DNA of 64,000 nucleotides from Streptomyces aurantiacus (GTDB lineage Bacteria; Actinomycetota; Actinomycetes; Streptomycetales; Streptomycetaceae), in assembly GCF_027107535.1 (NCBI RefSeq), contig NZ_CP114283.1:2480001-2544000 (forward strand), in the 5' to 3' direction. The notes beneath the pieces were generated by a model. The model made no database searches. It was given only the letters and a program-made list of their open reading frames with translations, and had not been told where the DNA came from. Shown piece by piece: positions 1 through 8,754 of this stretch. Numbering within the stretch: position 1 is the stretch's first letter; every line of letters starts with the position of its first letter. Both the position numbers and the translations under genes were made by a program.

Positions 1-106
1 ACTAGATTGGTTAAGGCTCCCAGTAGACGACTGGGTTGATAGGCCAGATGTGGAAGCCCTGTAAGGGGTGAAGCTGACTGGTACTAATAGGCCGAGGGCT
101 TGTCCT
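1..106 (+). rRNA. rrl: 23S ribosomal RNA, 3' end (partial)
   Basis: The window opens inside the conserved 3' end of 23S rRNA. The run GACTGGTACTAATAGGCCGA at about 75-94 is the universal terminal helix region, and the mature end lies near 104-107. Everything 5' is outside the window. About 134 bp of spacer with no tRNA separates it from the 5S gene. Confidence 0.93.
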
Positions 107-240
107 CAGTTGCTCGCGTCCACTGTGTAGTTCCCAGACAACGAACGGTTGTGCTGGCTGAACAGTTCCACTAATCAATTGAATAGTGTGCTTGTTCGCT
201 GCCCGTTCACAGCTCTGTCTATGGCAGGGTGTCTGAAAGG

Positions 241-358
241 GTTTCGGTGGTCATAGCGTGAGGGAAACGCCCGGTTACATTCCGAACCCGGAAGCTAAGC
301 CTTACAGCGCCGATGGTACTGCAGGGGGGACCCTGTGGGAGAGTAGGACGCCGCCGAA
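241..358 (+). rRNA. rrf: 5S ribosomal RNA
   Basis: The sequence starts GTTTCGGTGGTCATAGCG and ends GGACGCCGCCGAAC, whose ends pair to form the closing helix of 5S rRNA. The internal CCGAACCCGGAAGCTAAG motif is typical of actinobacterial 5S. Length is about 118 nt. It is the last gene of the rRNA operon and is followed at once by a strong terminator. Confidence 0.95.
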
Positions 359-368
359 CAATTTTTGG

Positions 369-413
369 AGGACCTTTGGTCCCAGCGACTCGCTGGGACC
401 AAAGGTCCTTTTT
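369..413 (+). terminator. Rho-independent terminator of the rRNA operon
   Basis: Two perfectly complementary 20-nt arms (369-388 and 390-409) give a very stable hairpin with a tiny loop, followed by a T-rich run from 410. It sits right after the 5S gene, as expected for an rRNA operon end. Confidence 0.92.
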
Positions 414-483
414 TGTTTTCCGAAGCGCGCCGGGTACCCGGCTGCGCGAGAATGACTTGCGGTACCGATGACAGGAGTCACCC

Positions 484-2949
484 ATGTCCACCAACTCTCC
501 CGACGAGCGACCGGAGCGCGACCAGCGACGCCGGGACAGTGGTGACCGCGGAGGACCGCGCCGGGACAACGACCGTGGTGGGTCCGGCCGGCGTGACGAC
601 CGTCGCGACGACAGCCGTGGTGGTGACCGTCCGGCGTTCCGTCGTGACGACGACCGCGGTCCCCGGCGTGACAGCGACCGTCCCCCCTTCCGCCGCGACG
701 ACCGGCGTGATGACAACCGTGGCGGTGGCGACCGCGGCGGCTTCCGCCGTGATGACAACCGCGGCGGTGACCGTCCGGCATTCCGTCGTGACGATCGTCG
801 TGATGACAACCGTGGTGGCGGCGACCGTGGAGGGCGTCCGCCGTTCCGTCGGGACGACCGACCCAGCGGGCCGAGCCGCGACGACCGTGACCGTGGCCCG
901 CGGCGTGACAGCGACCGTCCCCCCTTCCGCCGCGATGACAACCGCAGTGGTGACCGTCCCGCGTTCCGTCGTGATGACCGGCGTGATGACAACCGTGGCG
1001 GCGGCGACCGCGGCGGCTTCCGCCGTGACGACAACCGCAGTGGCGGCGACCGCGGCGGCTTCCGTCGTGATGACAGCCGTGGTGGTGACCGTCCGGCGTT
1101 CCGTCGTGACGACGACCGCGGTCCCCGGCGTGACAGCGACCGTCCCCCCTTCCGCCGCGACGACCGGCGTGATGACAACCGCAGTGGCGGCGACCGCGGC
1201 GGCTTCCGGCGTGACGACAGCCGCGGCGGTGACCGTCCGGCATTCCGGCGTGACGACCGACCCAGCGGGCCGAGCCGTGACGACCGTGACCGTGGTGGCC
1301 CGCGGCGTGACAGCGACCGTCCCCCCTTCCGCCGCGACGACCGGCGTGACGACAACCGCAGTGACCGTCCGGCGTTCCGTCGTGACGATGAGCGCGGCGC
1401 CCCTCGGCGTGACGGTGACCGTCCCCCGTTCCGTCGTGACGACCGGCGTGACGACAACCGTGGCGGCGGCGACCGTGGCGGCTTCCGGCGTGACGACAAC
1501 CGTGGCGGTGACCGTCCGGCGTTCCGGCGTGACGACCGACCCAGCGGGCCGAGCCGTGACGACCGTGACCGTGGCCCGCGGCGTGACAGCGACCGTCCCC
1601 CCTTCCGCCGCGACGACCGGCGTGATGACAACCGCAGTGGCGGCGACCGTGGCGGCTTCCGTCGTGATGACAGCCGTGGTGGTGACCGTCCGGCGTTCCG
1701 TCGTGACGACGACCGCGGTCCCCGGCGTGACAGCGACCGTCCCCCCTTCCGCCGCGACGACCGGCGTGATGACAACCGTGGCGGTGGCGACCGTGGCGGC
1801 TTCCGGCGCGACGACAGCCGCGGTGGTGGCGGCTTCCGCGGGCGGGACGATCGGGGCGGGCCTCGCCGCGACGACGACCGCGGCGGGTTCCGTGGGCGCG
1901 ATGATCGCCGGGACGACCGGCGCGGTGGCGGCGGTGGTGGCCGCTTCCGCGACGAGCGGGAACGCGACCGCGAGCCGATCAAACGGCTGCCGATCCCGGA
2001 CGACGTCACGGGTGAGGAGATCGACAAGGACGTACGACAGGAGTTGATGAGCCTGCCCAAGGGGCTCGCCGAGGACGTCTCCAGGAACCTGGTGATGGTG
2101 GCCCGGCTCATCGACGAGGACCCCGAAGGTGCGTACGGCTACTCCAGGGTCGCGCTGCGTCTCGCGTCGCGTGTCGCCGCCGTGCGGGAGGCGGCCGGCT
2201 TCGCCGCGTACGCGAACCAGAAGTACAGCGAGGCGCTCGCCGAGTTCCGGGCCGCGCGGCGCATGACCGGAAACGTCGACCTGTGGCCCGTGATGGCGGA
2301 CTGCGAGCGTGGGCTGGGACGTCCGGAGAGGACGCTCGACATGGCCGGGGCTCCCGAGGTGCAGAAGCTCGACAAGGCCGGCCAGGTCGAGATGCGGCTT
2401 GTGGCGGCCGGTGCACGGCGGGACATGGACCAGCTCGACGCGGCCATCGTCACGCTGCAGAGCCCCGAGCTGGCCTCCAACTCCGTACAGCCCTGGACCG
2501 CGCGGCTGCGTTACGCGTACGCCGACGCGCTGCTCGCGGCCGGGCGTGAGGGCGAGGCGCGCGACTGGTTCGCCAAGGCCGTCGAGTCCGACAAGGACGG
2601 CAGCACCGACGCCTCGGACCGGCTCGCGGAGCTCGACGGTGTCGAGTTCATGGACGCATTCGACGAAGACGAGCACGAGGGCGGGGGAGATGGCCAGGAC
2701 GAGCCGGAGCTGGAGCGCGATGGCGACAGTCTCCCGGAGGTCGTGACCGTCGAGGTGCCGGAGGTCGTGACCGCCGAGGTGCCGGAGACCGAGGCCGTCG
2801 AGGCGGTCGAGGAGACCGAAGGTTCTGTGGGCGAATCGCAGGGCGCCGTCGACAGTGACGACGTCGACAAGGGCGCCGACGTCGACAAGGGCGCCGACGT
2901 CGACAAGGACGCTGTCAAGGACAGCAGCAAGGACGACCTGGAGGACTGA
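484..2949 (+). CDS. Arg/Asp/Gly-repeat protein with helical (TPR-like) C-terminal domain
   Basis: An 821-residue protein; ATG at 484 follows an AGGAG site. Residues 1 to about 495 are a low-complexity array of degenerate units such as FRRDDRRDD, GGGDRGGFRRDD and DSDRPPFRRDD, very rich in R, D and G. Residues about 500-720 look like a folded helical-repeat domain (RQELMSLPKGLAEDV, AREWF-like helices). An acidic tail follows, with VEVPEVVT and GADVDK repeats. An RG-rich array beside a helical-repeat domain suggests RNA or ribosome association, but that is inference. The C-terminal domain is conserved in actinobacteria of unknown function. Position just after an rRNA operon is notable. The repeat half leaves several antisense frames open, which I treat as shadows. 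A hairpin at 2988-3019 ends the transcript. Confidence 0.85.
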   Translation: MSTNSPDERPERDQRRRDSGDRGGPRRDNDRGGSGRRDDRRDDSRGGDRPAFRRDDDRGPRRDSDRPPFRRDDRRDDNRGGGDRGGFRRDDNRGGDRPAFRRDDRRDDNRGGGDRGGRPPFRRDDRPSGPSRDDRDRGPRRDSDRPPFRRDDNRSGDRPAFRRDDRRDDNRGGGDRGGFRRDDNRSGGDRGGFRRDDSRGGDRPAFRRDDDRGPRRDSDRPPFRRDDRRDDNRSGGDRGGFRRDDSRGGDRPAFRRDDRPSGPSRDDRDRGGPRRDSDRPPFRRDDRRDDNRSDRPAFRRDDERGAPRRDGDRPPFRRDDRRDDNRGGGDRGGFRRDDNRGGDRPAFRRDDRPSGPSRDDRDRGPRRDSDRPPFRRDDRRDDNRSGGDRGGFRRDDSRGGDRPAFRRDDDRGPRRDSDRPPFRRDDRRDDNRGGGDRGGFRRDDSRGGGGFRGRDDRGGPRRDDDRGGFRGRDDRRDDRRGGGGGGRFRDERERDREPIKRLPIPDDVTGEEIDKDVRQELMSLPKGLAEDVSRNLVMVARLIDEDPEGAYGYSRVALRLASRVAAVREAAGFAAYANQKYSEALAEFRAARRMTGNVDLWPVMADCERGLGRPERTLDMAGAPEVQKLDKAGQVEMRLVAAGARRDMDQLDAAIVTLQSPELASNSVQPWTARLRYAYADALLAAGREGEARDWFAKAVESDKDGSTDASDRLAELDGVEFMDAFDEDEHEGGGDGQDEPELERDGDSLPEVVTVEVPEVVTAEVPETEAVEAVEETEGSVGESQGAVDSDDVDKGADVDKGADVDKDAVKDSSKDDLED
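560..1960 (+). repeat. Degenerate coding repeats (RRDD/GGDRGG units)
   Basis: Tandem and interspersed near-identical blocks encode the Arg/Asp/Gly array. A long block containing CGACCCAGCGGGCCGAGCCG, followed by a PPFRRDD-coding part, recurs near 858, 1257 and 1536. The nucleotide identity between blocks is high enough for recent expansion or contraction by recombination or slippage, so copy number may vary among strains or be mis-assembled. Confidence 0.85.
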
Positions 2950-2987
2950 GGTCCCTCAGCAGCCGGAGTCGGACTTGTAGGAGCGTG

Positions 2988-3019
2988 CGGGCGGGATCCC
3001 CTGGAGGGGGTCCCGCCCG
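2988..3019. terminator. Hairpin terminator between convergent genes
   Basis: A 14-bp stem (2988-3001 with 3006-3019, one G-T pair) with a TGGA loop lies between the stops of the repeat protein (+) and the DUF1015 gene (-), with a weak T-rich stretch after it. It can serve both directions. Confidence 0.7.
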
Positions 3020-3024
3020 TTTGT

Positions 3025-3048
3025 GTTGCGGTGTTGCGGTGTTGCGGT
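3025..3048. repeat. 8-bp tandem repeat, three copies
   Basis: GTTGCGGT is repeated exactly three times in the convergent intergenic gap. Likely a slippage product with no evident function. Confidence 0.8.
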
Positions 3049-3064
3049 GTCGCCGGGAGCCGAG

Positions 3065-4354
3065 TCAGACGCCGAGCGCGCGGAGCACCAGGCCCGATGC
3101 CGGCTTCGGGCCGAAGGACGTCGACTTGCGGGGCATGGTGACACCCTGGCTCGCCAGGGCCCGTACGACCTCCTCGTGGACCGGGTGCATCAGGACGGCC
3201 GTGCCGCCGTCGCGCTCGGCCTTGGCCACGGTGGCGGCCGTGTCGTGGATGTACGCGATGTGCTCCGGGACGTCCGGAATGCGCCACACATGGTCGAGGA
3301 GGGTGGCGTGCAGGACTGTCGCGTCGAGGGTGCGCCAGGCTTCCGGCCGGTCCTGCTGGATCGTACGGGCGAGGAGTTCGGGGGAGGGGCGGTCCACGAG
3401 GTGGAAGGCGCCGTCGCCGGCGAGGAGGAAGGCGTTTCCATCGGCAGCCGCGGTGGACAGGGCGGACAGGGCTTCGTCCAGGGGCCCGGCCACGTCGCGT
3501 ATGCGGAAGGACCCGTCCAGGGCGGCGAGGGCCTCGGGCACCGGGAGGCGGTGCAGGAGACGGTGGATCGCGCGGACGCGGAGCGGATGGCGGGCGGTGT
3601 CGACCAACAGCACCAGACCGAAGTCCCAGGCGCTGGGGGAGGGGTGCTCCGCGCGTAGACGCAGGTAGGTGGCCCAGCGGTGGTGGCCGTCCGCGATGAG
3701 CGCCTGGCGGCCGGCCAGGTCCGTGCGCACCTCGGCGAGATCGGTGGGCTGGGTGACGGCCCACAGACGATGGCTGAAGCCGTCCTCCGTGGTGGTGGAC
3801 AGCAGGGGCGGGCCTTCGGCGGTGCGCTCGATGACGGCCGTCGTCCCGGAGTCGGTGCCGTCGCCCCGGTAGGTCAGCAGCAGGGGTTCGAGGTTCGCGG
3901 AGGTGGCTCGCATGAGGGCCGCGCGGTCCGCGACGACGTGCGGCATGACGTCCTCGTGCGGCAGCACGACGCCGTCCGCCGGTTCCGACAGGCGCAGGGC
4001 CCCGATGACACCCCGCTGGAGAAGACCATCGCGGTCCCGCTGCTCGTAGACGTACAGACCCGGCTCGGTGTCGGTCGTCAGGACGCCCTCGGACAGCCAG
4101 CGGTTCAGGGTGTCCGCCGCCTGCTCGTTGCGGACGCCGGGCGTGGTGGCCTGCGGCAGGATCAGCCGGACGATGTTGTGCGGGTCCGCCGATTCGAGGT
4201 GGTGCAGACCGTCGGGCCGTACGACCACGTCGTACGGCGGGGATGTCACGGCGGACAGGCTGCCGACCCGGTCGGGGTCGTAGCGCAGGCCCCGGAACGG
4301 GGTGAGATCAAGGCCCATGCGTGCCGGTACGTCCGCGGTACCTGCAGTGTTCAT
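3065..4354 (-). CDS. DUF1015 family protein
   Basis: A 429-residue protein beginning MNTAGTADVPARMGLDL. The GLDLTPFRGLRYDP and VTSPPYDVV opening and the ADGHHRWATYLRLR motif (around residue 220) are typical of the DUF1015 family, whose biochemical role I do not know with certainty. I chose the ATG at 4354. A second in-frame ATG at 4318 is possible, and neither has a convincing ribosome-binding site, so the mRNA may be leaderless. It is transcribed divergently from the HAD hydrolase gene 72 bp away and converges on the repeat-protein gene. No signal peptide or membrane segment is visible, so it is probably cytoplasmic. Confidence 0.8.
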   Translation of the reverse strand: MNTAGTADVPARMGLDLTPFRGLRYDPDRVGSLSAVTSPPYDVVVRPDGLHHLESADPHNIVRLILPQATTPGVRNEQAADTLNRWLSEGVLTTDTEPGLYVYEQRDRDGLLQRGVIGALRLSEPADGVVLPHEDVMPHVVADRAALMRATSANLEPLLLTYRGDGTDSGTTAVIERTAEGPPLLSTTTEDGFSHRLWAVTQPTDLAEVRTDLAGRQALIADGHHRWATYLRLRAEHPSPSAWDFGLVLLVDTARHPLRVRAIHRLLHRLPVPEALAALDGSFRIRDVAGPLDEALSALSTAAADGNAFLLAGDGAFHLVDRPSPELLARTIQQDRPEAWRTLDATVLHATLLDHVWRIPDVPEHIAYIHDTAATVAKAERDGGTAVLMHPVHEEVVRALASQGVTMPRKSTSFGPKPASGLVLRALGV

Positions 4355-4426
4355 TGATGCATCGTAAGTGTGTCGGTGCCATGCGCGATGATCGGGGGAA
4401 TGGGATCGAACGAGGAGCGATGCGTA

Positions 4427-5455
4427 ATGAGCCAGACCGCGAGGACGCGGCCCGATGGCAGTGACACGGCCCTGAGTGAGGCGTACGACACGGCGCTGCT
4501 CGACCTGGACGGCGTGGTGTACGCGGGCGGGAACGCGATCGCGTACGCGGTCGCGTCGCTCGGTACGGCCCGCACGGGCGGGATGCGGCTCGCGTACGTG
4601 ACGAACAACGCGCTGCGAACGCCCGACGCCGTCGCGGAGCACCTCACGGAGCTGGGCATGGCGACCGAGGCGTCGGACGTCATCACCTCGGCGCAGGCCG
4701 TGGCCCGGCTGATCAGCGAGCAGGTGCCCCAGGGGGCCCGCGTGCTGGTGATCGGCGGAGAGGGGCTGCGGGTCGCCCTGCGTGAGCGGGGGCTGGAGCC
4801 GGTCGAGTCGGCCGACGACGAGCCGGTGGCGGTCGTGCAGGGCTTCGGCGGGCCCGACCTGCCCTGGGGACGCTTCGCGGAGGCCAGCTACGCCGTCGCG
4901 CGCGGGGTGCCGTGGTTCGCGTCCAACACCGACCTGACGATTCCCAGCGCGCGCGGAATCGCTCCGGGCAACGGGGCGGCCGTGGAGGTCGTACGGATCG
5001 CGACGGGCGCCGAGCCGCAGGTGGCGGGCAAGCCGCTGCCGCCGATGCACCGCGAGACGATCCTGCGGACCGGGGCCGTGCGACCGCTGGTCGTGGGTGA
5101 CCGGCTCGACACCGACATCGAGGGAGCGTTCAACGGAGAGGTGGACTCGCTGCTCGTACTGACCGGGGTGACCGACGGGCCGCAGCTCCTCGCGGCGCCG
5201 CCGGAGCACCGGCCGACCTATGTCGACGCCGACCTGCGGGGGTTGCTGACCGGCCAGCCCGAAGTCGTCGAGGCGGGCGGTGGCTTCCGGTGCGGGGGTT
5301 ACACGGCGACGGCCGGGAGCGAGCGGCTCGAACTGGACGGTGAGGGCGAGCCGATGGACGGGCTGCGGGCCCTGTGCGCCGCAGCCTGGACGGCGGCCGG
5401 CGACGGCACCTGCGAACTGGACGGAGGCAAGGCGCTGGCACGGCTGGGGCTTTGA
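4427..5455 (+). CDS. HAD-IIA (NagD-like) phosphatase
   Basis: A 342-residue cytoplasmic hydrolase. Motif I is DLDGVVYAGG (nucleophile and acid-base Asp), motif II is YVTNN, the conserved Lys is in AGKPLPP, and motif III/IV is VGDRLDTDIEGA. This arrangement with a C2 cap is the NagD/PGP/pyridoxal-phosphatase branch, so a small phosphometabolite is the likely substrate; which one cannot be read from sequence. I chose ATG 4427 because GAGGAG lies 9 nt upstream. An upstream in-frame GTG at 4370 would add 19 unconserved-looking residues. The 3' end extends about 80 residues past motif IV into a less conserved region. Confidence 0.88.
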   Translation: MSQTARTRPDGSDTALSEAYDTALLDLDGVVYAGGNAIAYAVASLGTARTGGMRLAYVTNNALRTPDAVAEHLTELGMATEASDVITSAQAVARLISEQVPQGARVLVIGGEGLRVALRERGLEPVESADDEPVAVVQGFGGPDLPWGRFAEASYAVARGVPWFASNTDLTIPSARGIAPGNGAAVEVVRIATGAEPQVAGKPLPPMHRETILRTGAVRPLVVGDRLDTDIEGAFNGEVDSLLVLTGVTDGPQLLAAPPEHRPTYVDADLRGLLTGQPEVVEAGGGFRCGGYTATAGSERLELDGEGEPMDGLRALCAAAWTAAGDGTCELDGGKALARLGL

Positions 5456-5568
5456 GGGCTCTGATCACTGTGCGCCCGGGACCGTCCGCTCGGCTCGCGG
5501 TCTTCGGCGCATGGCGGCCGAAGGGGGAGGTCGCGCAGGCCAACGCGTACGCGGATCGAAGCGGCTTG

Positions 5569-5587
5569 CGAGGGTAGGCTAACCTAA
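5569..5587 (+). promoter_or_regulatory. Iron box (DmdR/DtxR-type operator) of the siderophore-transport operon
   Basis: The 19-bp site reads CGAGGGTAGGCTAACCTAA and matches the actinobacterial iron-box consensus TTAGGTTAGGCTAACCTAA at 16 of 19 positions. It ends 4 bp before the GTG at 5592 and overlaps a possible -10 (TAACCT, 5580-5585) spaced for a leaderless transcript. Iron-loaded DmdR1 would be expected to occlude RNA polymerase here. Confidence 0.85.
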
Positions 5588-5591
5588 CTAC

Positions 5592-6635
5592 GTGTTGGTC
5601 GACAGTCCCCCCGAACCGCGCGCGGAGACCGCCCCCGCGCCCCCGAGCCGCCGGGCGATTCGAGCCGCAGGGCTCCTGCTTTCCCTCGCCGTACTGGTGC
5701 TCGTCGCCCTGGCGAGCATCGCGATCGGCGCGAAAGAGCTGTCGCTGGAGCAGGTCTGGCACGGCCTGTTCGAGGACTCGGGGACGTACGGCGACGTCGT
5801 GGTGAGCGAGCGGTTGTCGCGTACGGTCCTCGGGCTCCTCGCCGGCGCCGCGCTCGGTCTCGCGGGGGCGGTGCTCCAGGCGCTCACCCGCAACCCGCTC
5901 GCCGACCCCGGGCTGCTCGGTATCAACGCGGGCGCGTCCGCCGCGGTCGTCACGGCCATCACCTTCTTCGGCGTCACCTCACTGAACGGCTATGTGTGGT
6001 TCGCCTTCGCGGGCGCGGCCGTCGTCGGGGCGCTGGTGTACTTCCTCGGCGGCAGCAGGGGGGCGACGCCGGTGCGGCTCGCGCTCGCCGGCACCGCGAT
6101 CAGTGCCGCGCTCTACGGCTACCTCCAGGCCGTGATGATCATGGATGAGGCGGCGCTCGGCAAGATGCGCTTCTGGACGGTCGGTTCGCTGGCCTCGGCC
6201 ACCGAAAGCACCATCCGGCAGGTGCTCCCGTTCATCGTGGTCGGCACGGTCCTCGCGCTGGCGCTCGCCCGGCCGCTGAACGCCATGGCCATGGGGGACG
6301 ACACCGCACGTGCGCTCGGAGCGCATCTGAACCGCACCCGCGCGCTGTCCATGGCCGCCGCCACGGTGCTCTGCGGAGCCGCGACCGCGGCCTGCGGGCC
6401 GATCGTCTTCGTGGGACTGATGGTCCCGCACGTCGTCCGGTCCTTCACCGGGCCCGACCTGCGCTGGATCCTGCCGTACGCCACCGTGCTGTCGCCGGTG
6501 CTGCTGCTCGGCGCCGACGTCGTCGGCCGCGTGGTCGCCCGGCCCGCGGAACTCCAGGTCGGCATCGTCACCGCGATCCTCGGTGGCCCGGTCTTCATCT
6601 TTCTCGTACGACGGCGGAGGACGGCACAGCTGTGA
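5592..6635 (+). CDS. FecCD-family siderophore ABC permease
   Basis: A 347-residue, many-spanning membrane protein of the FecCD/BtuC family. Visible family features are RLSRTVLGLLAGAALGLAG near the first helices, LTRNPLADPGLLGINAGAS (a family signature), a GDDTARALGAHL coupling-loop region and VGLMVPHVVR. It should form the membrane channel with the next gene's product and import Fe3+-siderophore. The GTG start at 5592 has no Shine-Dalgarno, fitting leaderless initiation just after the iron box. It is first of a three-gene overlapping operon. Iron-repressed expression is inferred from the operator. Confidence 0.93.
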   Translation: MLVDSPPEPRAETAPAPPSRRAIRAAGLLLSLAVLVLVALASIAIGAKELSLEQVWHGLFEDSGTYGDVVVSERLSRTVLGLLAGAALGLAGAVLQALTRNPLADPGLLGINAGASAAVVTAITFFGVTSLNGYVWFAFAGAAVVGALVYFLGGSRGATPVRLALAGTAISAALYGYLQAVMIMDEAALGKMRFWTVGSLASATESTIRQVLPFIVVGTVLALALARPLNAMAMGDDTARALGAHLNRTRALSMAAATVLCGAATAACGPIVFVGLMVPHVVRSFTGPDLRWILPYATVLSPVLLLGADVVGRVVARPAELQVGIVTAILGGPVFIFLVRRRRTAQL

Positions 6636-7750
6636 AGGCCCCACGCAACCAAGTCCCACGCGAGCGGGCCCCACGCGAGCAGGCCGACCACGAGCGGGCC
6701 GCCACCGACCGGGCCTTCCGCGGCCGCGCGATCCGTGCCGGCGGCGGGTTGTCGGTCCGCGTCGACGTCCGCGTGTTCACGGTCGTCACCCTGCTGCTGG
6801 TGACGGCGCTCACCGCGGGGGTCGTGCTCATCGGCACCGGCGACTTCCCGATCCCCGCCGGCGACGTCCTCAGGACGCTGCTCGGCAACGGCGACGCGGG
6901 CCAGGAGTTCATCGTCAACGAGCTGCGGCTGCCGCGGGTCCTGGTGGGGCTCCTCGTCGGCGCCTCACTGGGACTCGGCGGCGCGCTCTTCCAGGCCATC
7001 TCCCGCAATCCGCTGGGCAGTCCGGACGTACTCGGCCTCGGGCAGGGCTCGACCGCCGGTGCGCTCGTGATGATCGTGCTGTTCTCGGGAAGCGCCACCC
7101 AGGTCGCCGTGGGTGCGCTGGCCGGCGGTCTGGTGACCGGGTTCGCCATCTACGTGCTCGCGTGGAAGAGGGGCGTGCACGGATACCGGCTCGTGCTGGT
7201 GGGTATCGGCGTCTCCGCGATCGTCACGGCCGTCAACGGCTATCTGATCACCAAGGCGGACCTCGTCGACGCGGCCCGCGCGGTCGTCTGGATGACCGGC
7301 TCCCTCAACGGCCGTGACTGGTCCCAGGTCTGGCCGCTGCTCGGCCTGTGCGCCGTACTCGTACCGCTGGTCCTCGGCAACGCGCGCGCCCTGCGGATGC
7401 TGGAGATGGGCGACGACGTGGCGTACGCGCTCGGCGTGCCGGTGGAGCGGACGCGGCTGCTGCTGATGGTGGCCGCCGTGCTGCTGACCGCGTCGGCCAC
7501 CGCCGCCGCGGGCCCGGTCGCCTTCGTCGCGCTCACCGCGCCGCAACTCGCGCGGCGCCTCACCCGCTCACCGGGTCCCAACCTGCTGCCGGCGACGTGC
7601 ATGGGCGCCGCGCTCCTCGTCGTCGCGGACTGGGCCTCCCAGCGGGCCTTCGGAGCCGACCAGCTGCCCGTCGGCGTCGTGACCGGAGTGCTCGGCGGTG
7701 TCTATCTGCTGTGGCTCCTGGTCACCGAGCGCAAGGCGGGCCGGATATGA
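6632..7750 (+). CDS. FecCD-family siderophore ABC permease (second subunit)
   Basis: A 372-residue FecCD paralogue. The first about 45 residues are a charged Arg/Ala/Glu-rich cytoplasmic extension, then multiple membrane helices. The signature ISRNPLGSPDVLGLGQGS and the coupling-loop GDDVAYALGVPVER are clear. The GTG start overlaps the previous stop (GTGA), so the two permeases are translationally coupled and probably form a heterodimeric channel. The N-terminal extension is longer than usual; a later start such as the GTG just before RVDVRVF would give a more standard length. Confidence 0.92.
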   Translation: MKAPRNQVPRERAPREQADHERAATDRAFRGRAIRAGGGLSVRVDVRVFTVVTLLLVTALTAGVVLIGTGDFPIPAGDVLRTLLGNGDAGQEFIVNELRLPRVLVGLLVGASLGLGGALFQAISRNPLGSPDVLGLGQGSTAGALVMIVLFSGSATQVAVGALAGGLVTGFAIYVLAWKRGVHGYRLVLVGIGVSAIVTAVNGYLITKADLVDAARAVVWMTGSLNGRDWSQVWPLLGLCAVLVPLVLGNARALRMLEMGDDVAYALGVPVERTRLLLMVAAVLLTASATAAAGPVAFVALTAPQLARRLTRSPGPNLLPATCMGAALLVVADWASQRAFGADQLPVGVVTGVLGGVYLLWLLVTERKAGRI

Positions 7751-8709
7751 ACGCCGACGGCGGGACGAGCCCGGGCGCCGGCAGCCCGGCACGTACGGAG
7801 GCCCCCGCGGAGACGAGCACGGACGCCCCCGCCAGGAGCGGTACGGGCGCCGGTGGCGGGCCGCACATGAACAACCCGAGGAGCACTGTGAACCGCCTGT
7901 CCGCCGAGAACGTCACCCTGGCCTACGACCAGCGCGTCATCGCCGAACGGTTGTCGGTCGAGATACCGGACAACTCGTTCACCGTGATCGTCGGCCCCAA
8001 CGCCTGCGGCAAGTCCACGCTGCTGCGCGCGCTGTCGCGCATGCTGAAGCCGAACCAGGGCCGTGTGCTGCTCGACGGGCAGGTCATCCAGTCGATGCCC
8101 GCGAAGAAGGTGGCGAGGACGCTCGGGTTGCTCCCGCAGTCGTCGACCGCACCCGACGGCATCACGGTCGGCGACCTCGTGGGGCGCGGCCGGTACCCGC
8201 ACCAGGGGCTGCTGCGCCAGTGGTCGGCCGAGGACGAGCGGGTCGTACGGGAGTCCATGGCCTCGACCGGCGTCGCGGAGCTCGCCGACCGGTACGTCGA
8301 CGAGCTCTCCGGGGGCCAGCGCCAGCGCGTGTGGATCGCGATGGCGCTCGCCCAGCAGACACCGCTGCTGCTGCTCGACGAGCCGACGACCTTCCTCGAC
8401 ATCCAGCACCAGATCGATGTGCTCGACCTGTGCGCCGAGCTCCACGAGGAGCAGGGCCGCACGCTGGTCGCCGTACTGCACGACCTCAATCACGCCGCCC
8501 GGTACGCCACCCACCTGATCGCCCTGCGGGGCGGGTCGGTGATCGCGGAGGGCGCCCCGGCCGACATCGTCACCGCCGAGATGGTGGAAGAGGTCTTCGG
8601 GCTGCGCTGCCAGGTCATCGAAGACCCGGAGACGGGCACGCCGCTGGTGGTGCCCGCGGCGCGCAGGGCACGTACGGCTCCCGTGCCCGTCGGTCTCACG
8701 AAGGGGTGA
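7747..8709 (+). CDS. FecE-type siderophore ABC transporter ATPase
   Basis: A 320-residue ATPase as called from the ATG that overlaps the previous stop (ATGA). Walker A is GPNACGKST, the signature is LSGGQRQRVWIAMALAQQ, Walker B is LLLLDEPTTFLD and the H-loop is VLHDLNHA, all intact. The first 40-47 residues are low complexity. Later starts at ATG 7867 (280 aa) or GTG 7888, which has GAGGAG just upstream, are also plausible and closer to usual family length. It powers uptake through the two permeases. No substrate-binding lipoprotein gene lies in the operon, so that subunit must come from elsewhere. Confidence 0.92.
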   Translation: MNADGGTSPGAGSPARTEAPAETSTDAPARSGTGAGGGPHMNNPRSTVNRLSAENVTLAYDQRVIAERLSVEIPDNSFTVIVGPNACGKSTLLRALSRMLKPNQGRVLLDGQVIQSMPAKKVARTLGLLPQSSTAPDGITVGDLVGRGRYPHQGLLRQWSAEDERVVRESMASTGVAELADRYVDELSGGQRQRVWIAMALAQQTPLLLLDEPTTFLDIQHQIDVLDLCAELHEEQGRTLVAVLHDLNHAARYATHLIALRGGSVIAEGAPADIVTAEMVEEVFGLRCQVIEDPETGTPLVVPAARRARTAPVPVGLTKG

Positions 8710-8716
8710 CCGGGCA

Positions 8717-8754
8717 GGGGCACGGAGGCGTCAGAGGGGCACGGAGGCGTCAGA
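8717..8754. repeat. Perfect 19-bp tandem duplication at the end of the SCP2-like gene
   Basis: GGGGCACGGAGGCGTCAGA occurs twice in tandem (8717-8735 and 8736-8754). The second copy carries the stop codon of the minus-strand gene, so the event duplicated its last few codons and stop. Slippage is the likely origin. Confidence 0.85.

Noticed and set aside
219..2676. Long antisense and alternative-frame ORFs over the repeat region (up to 732 codons)
   Set aside because: The GC-rich repeats leave most frames open. Only the plus-strand frame has a start with an AGGAG site, a folded C-terminal domain and conserved composition.
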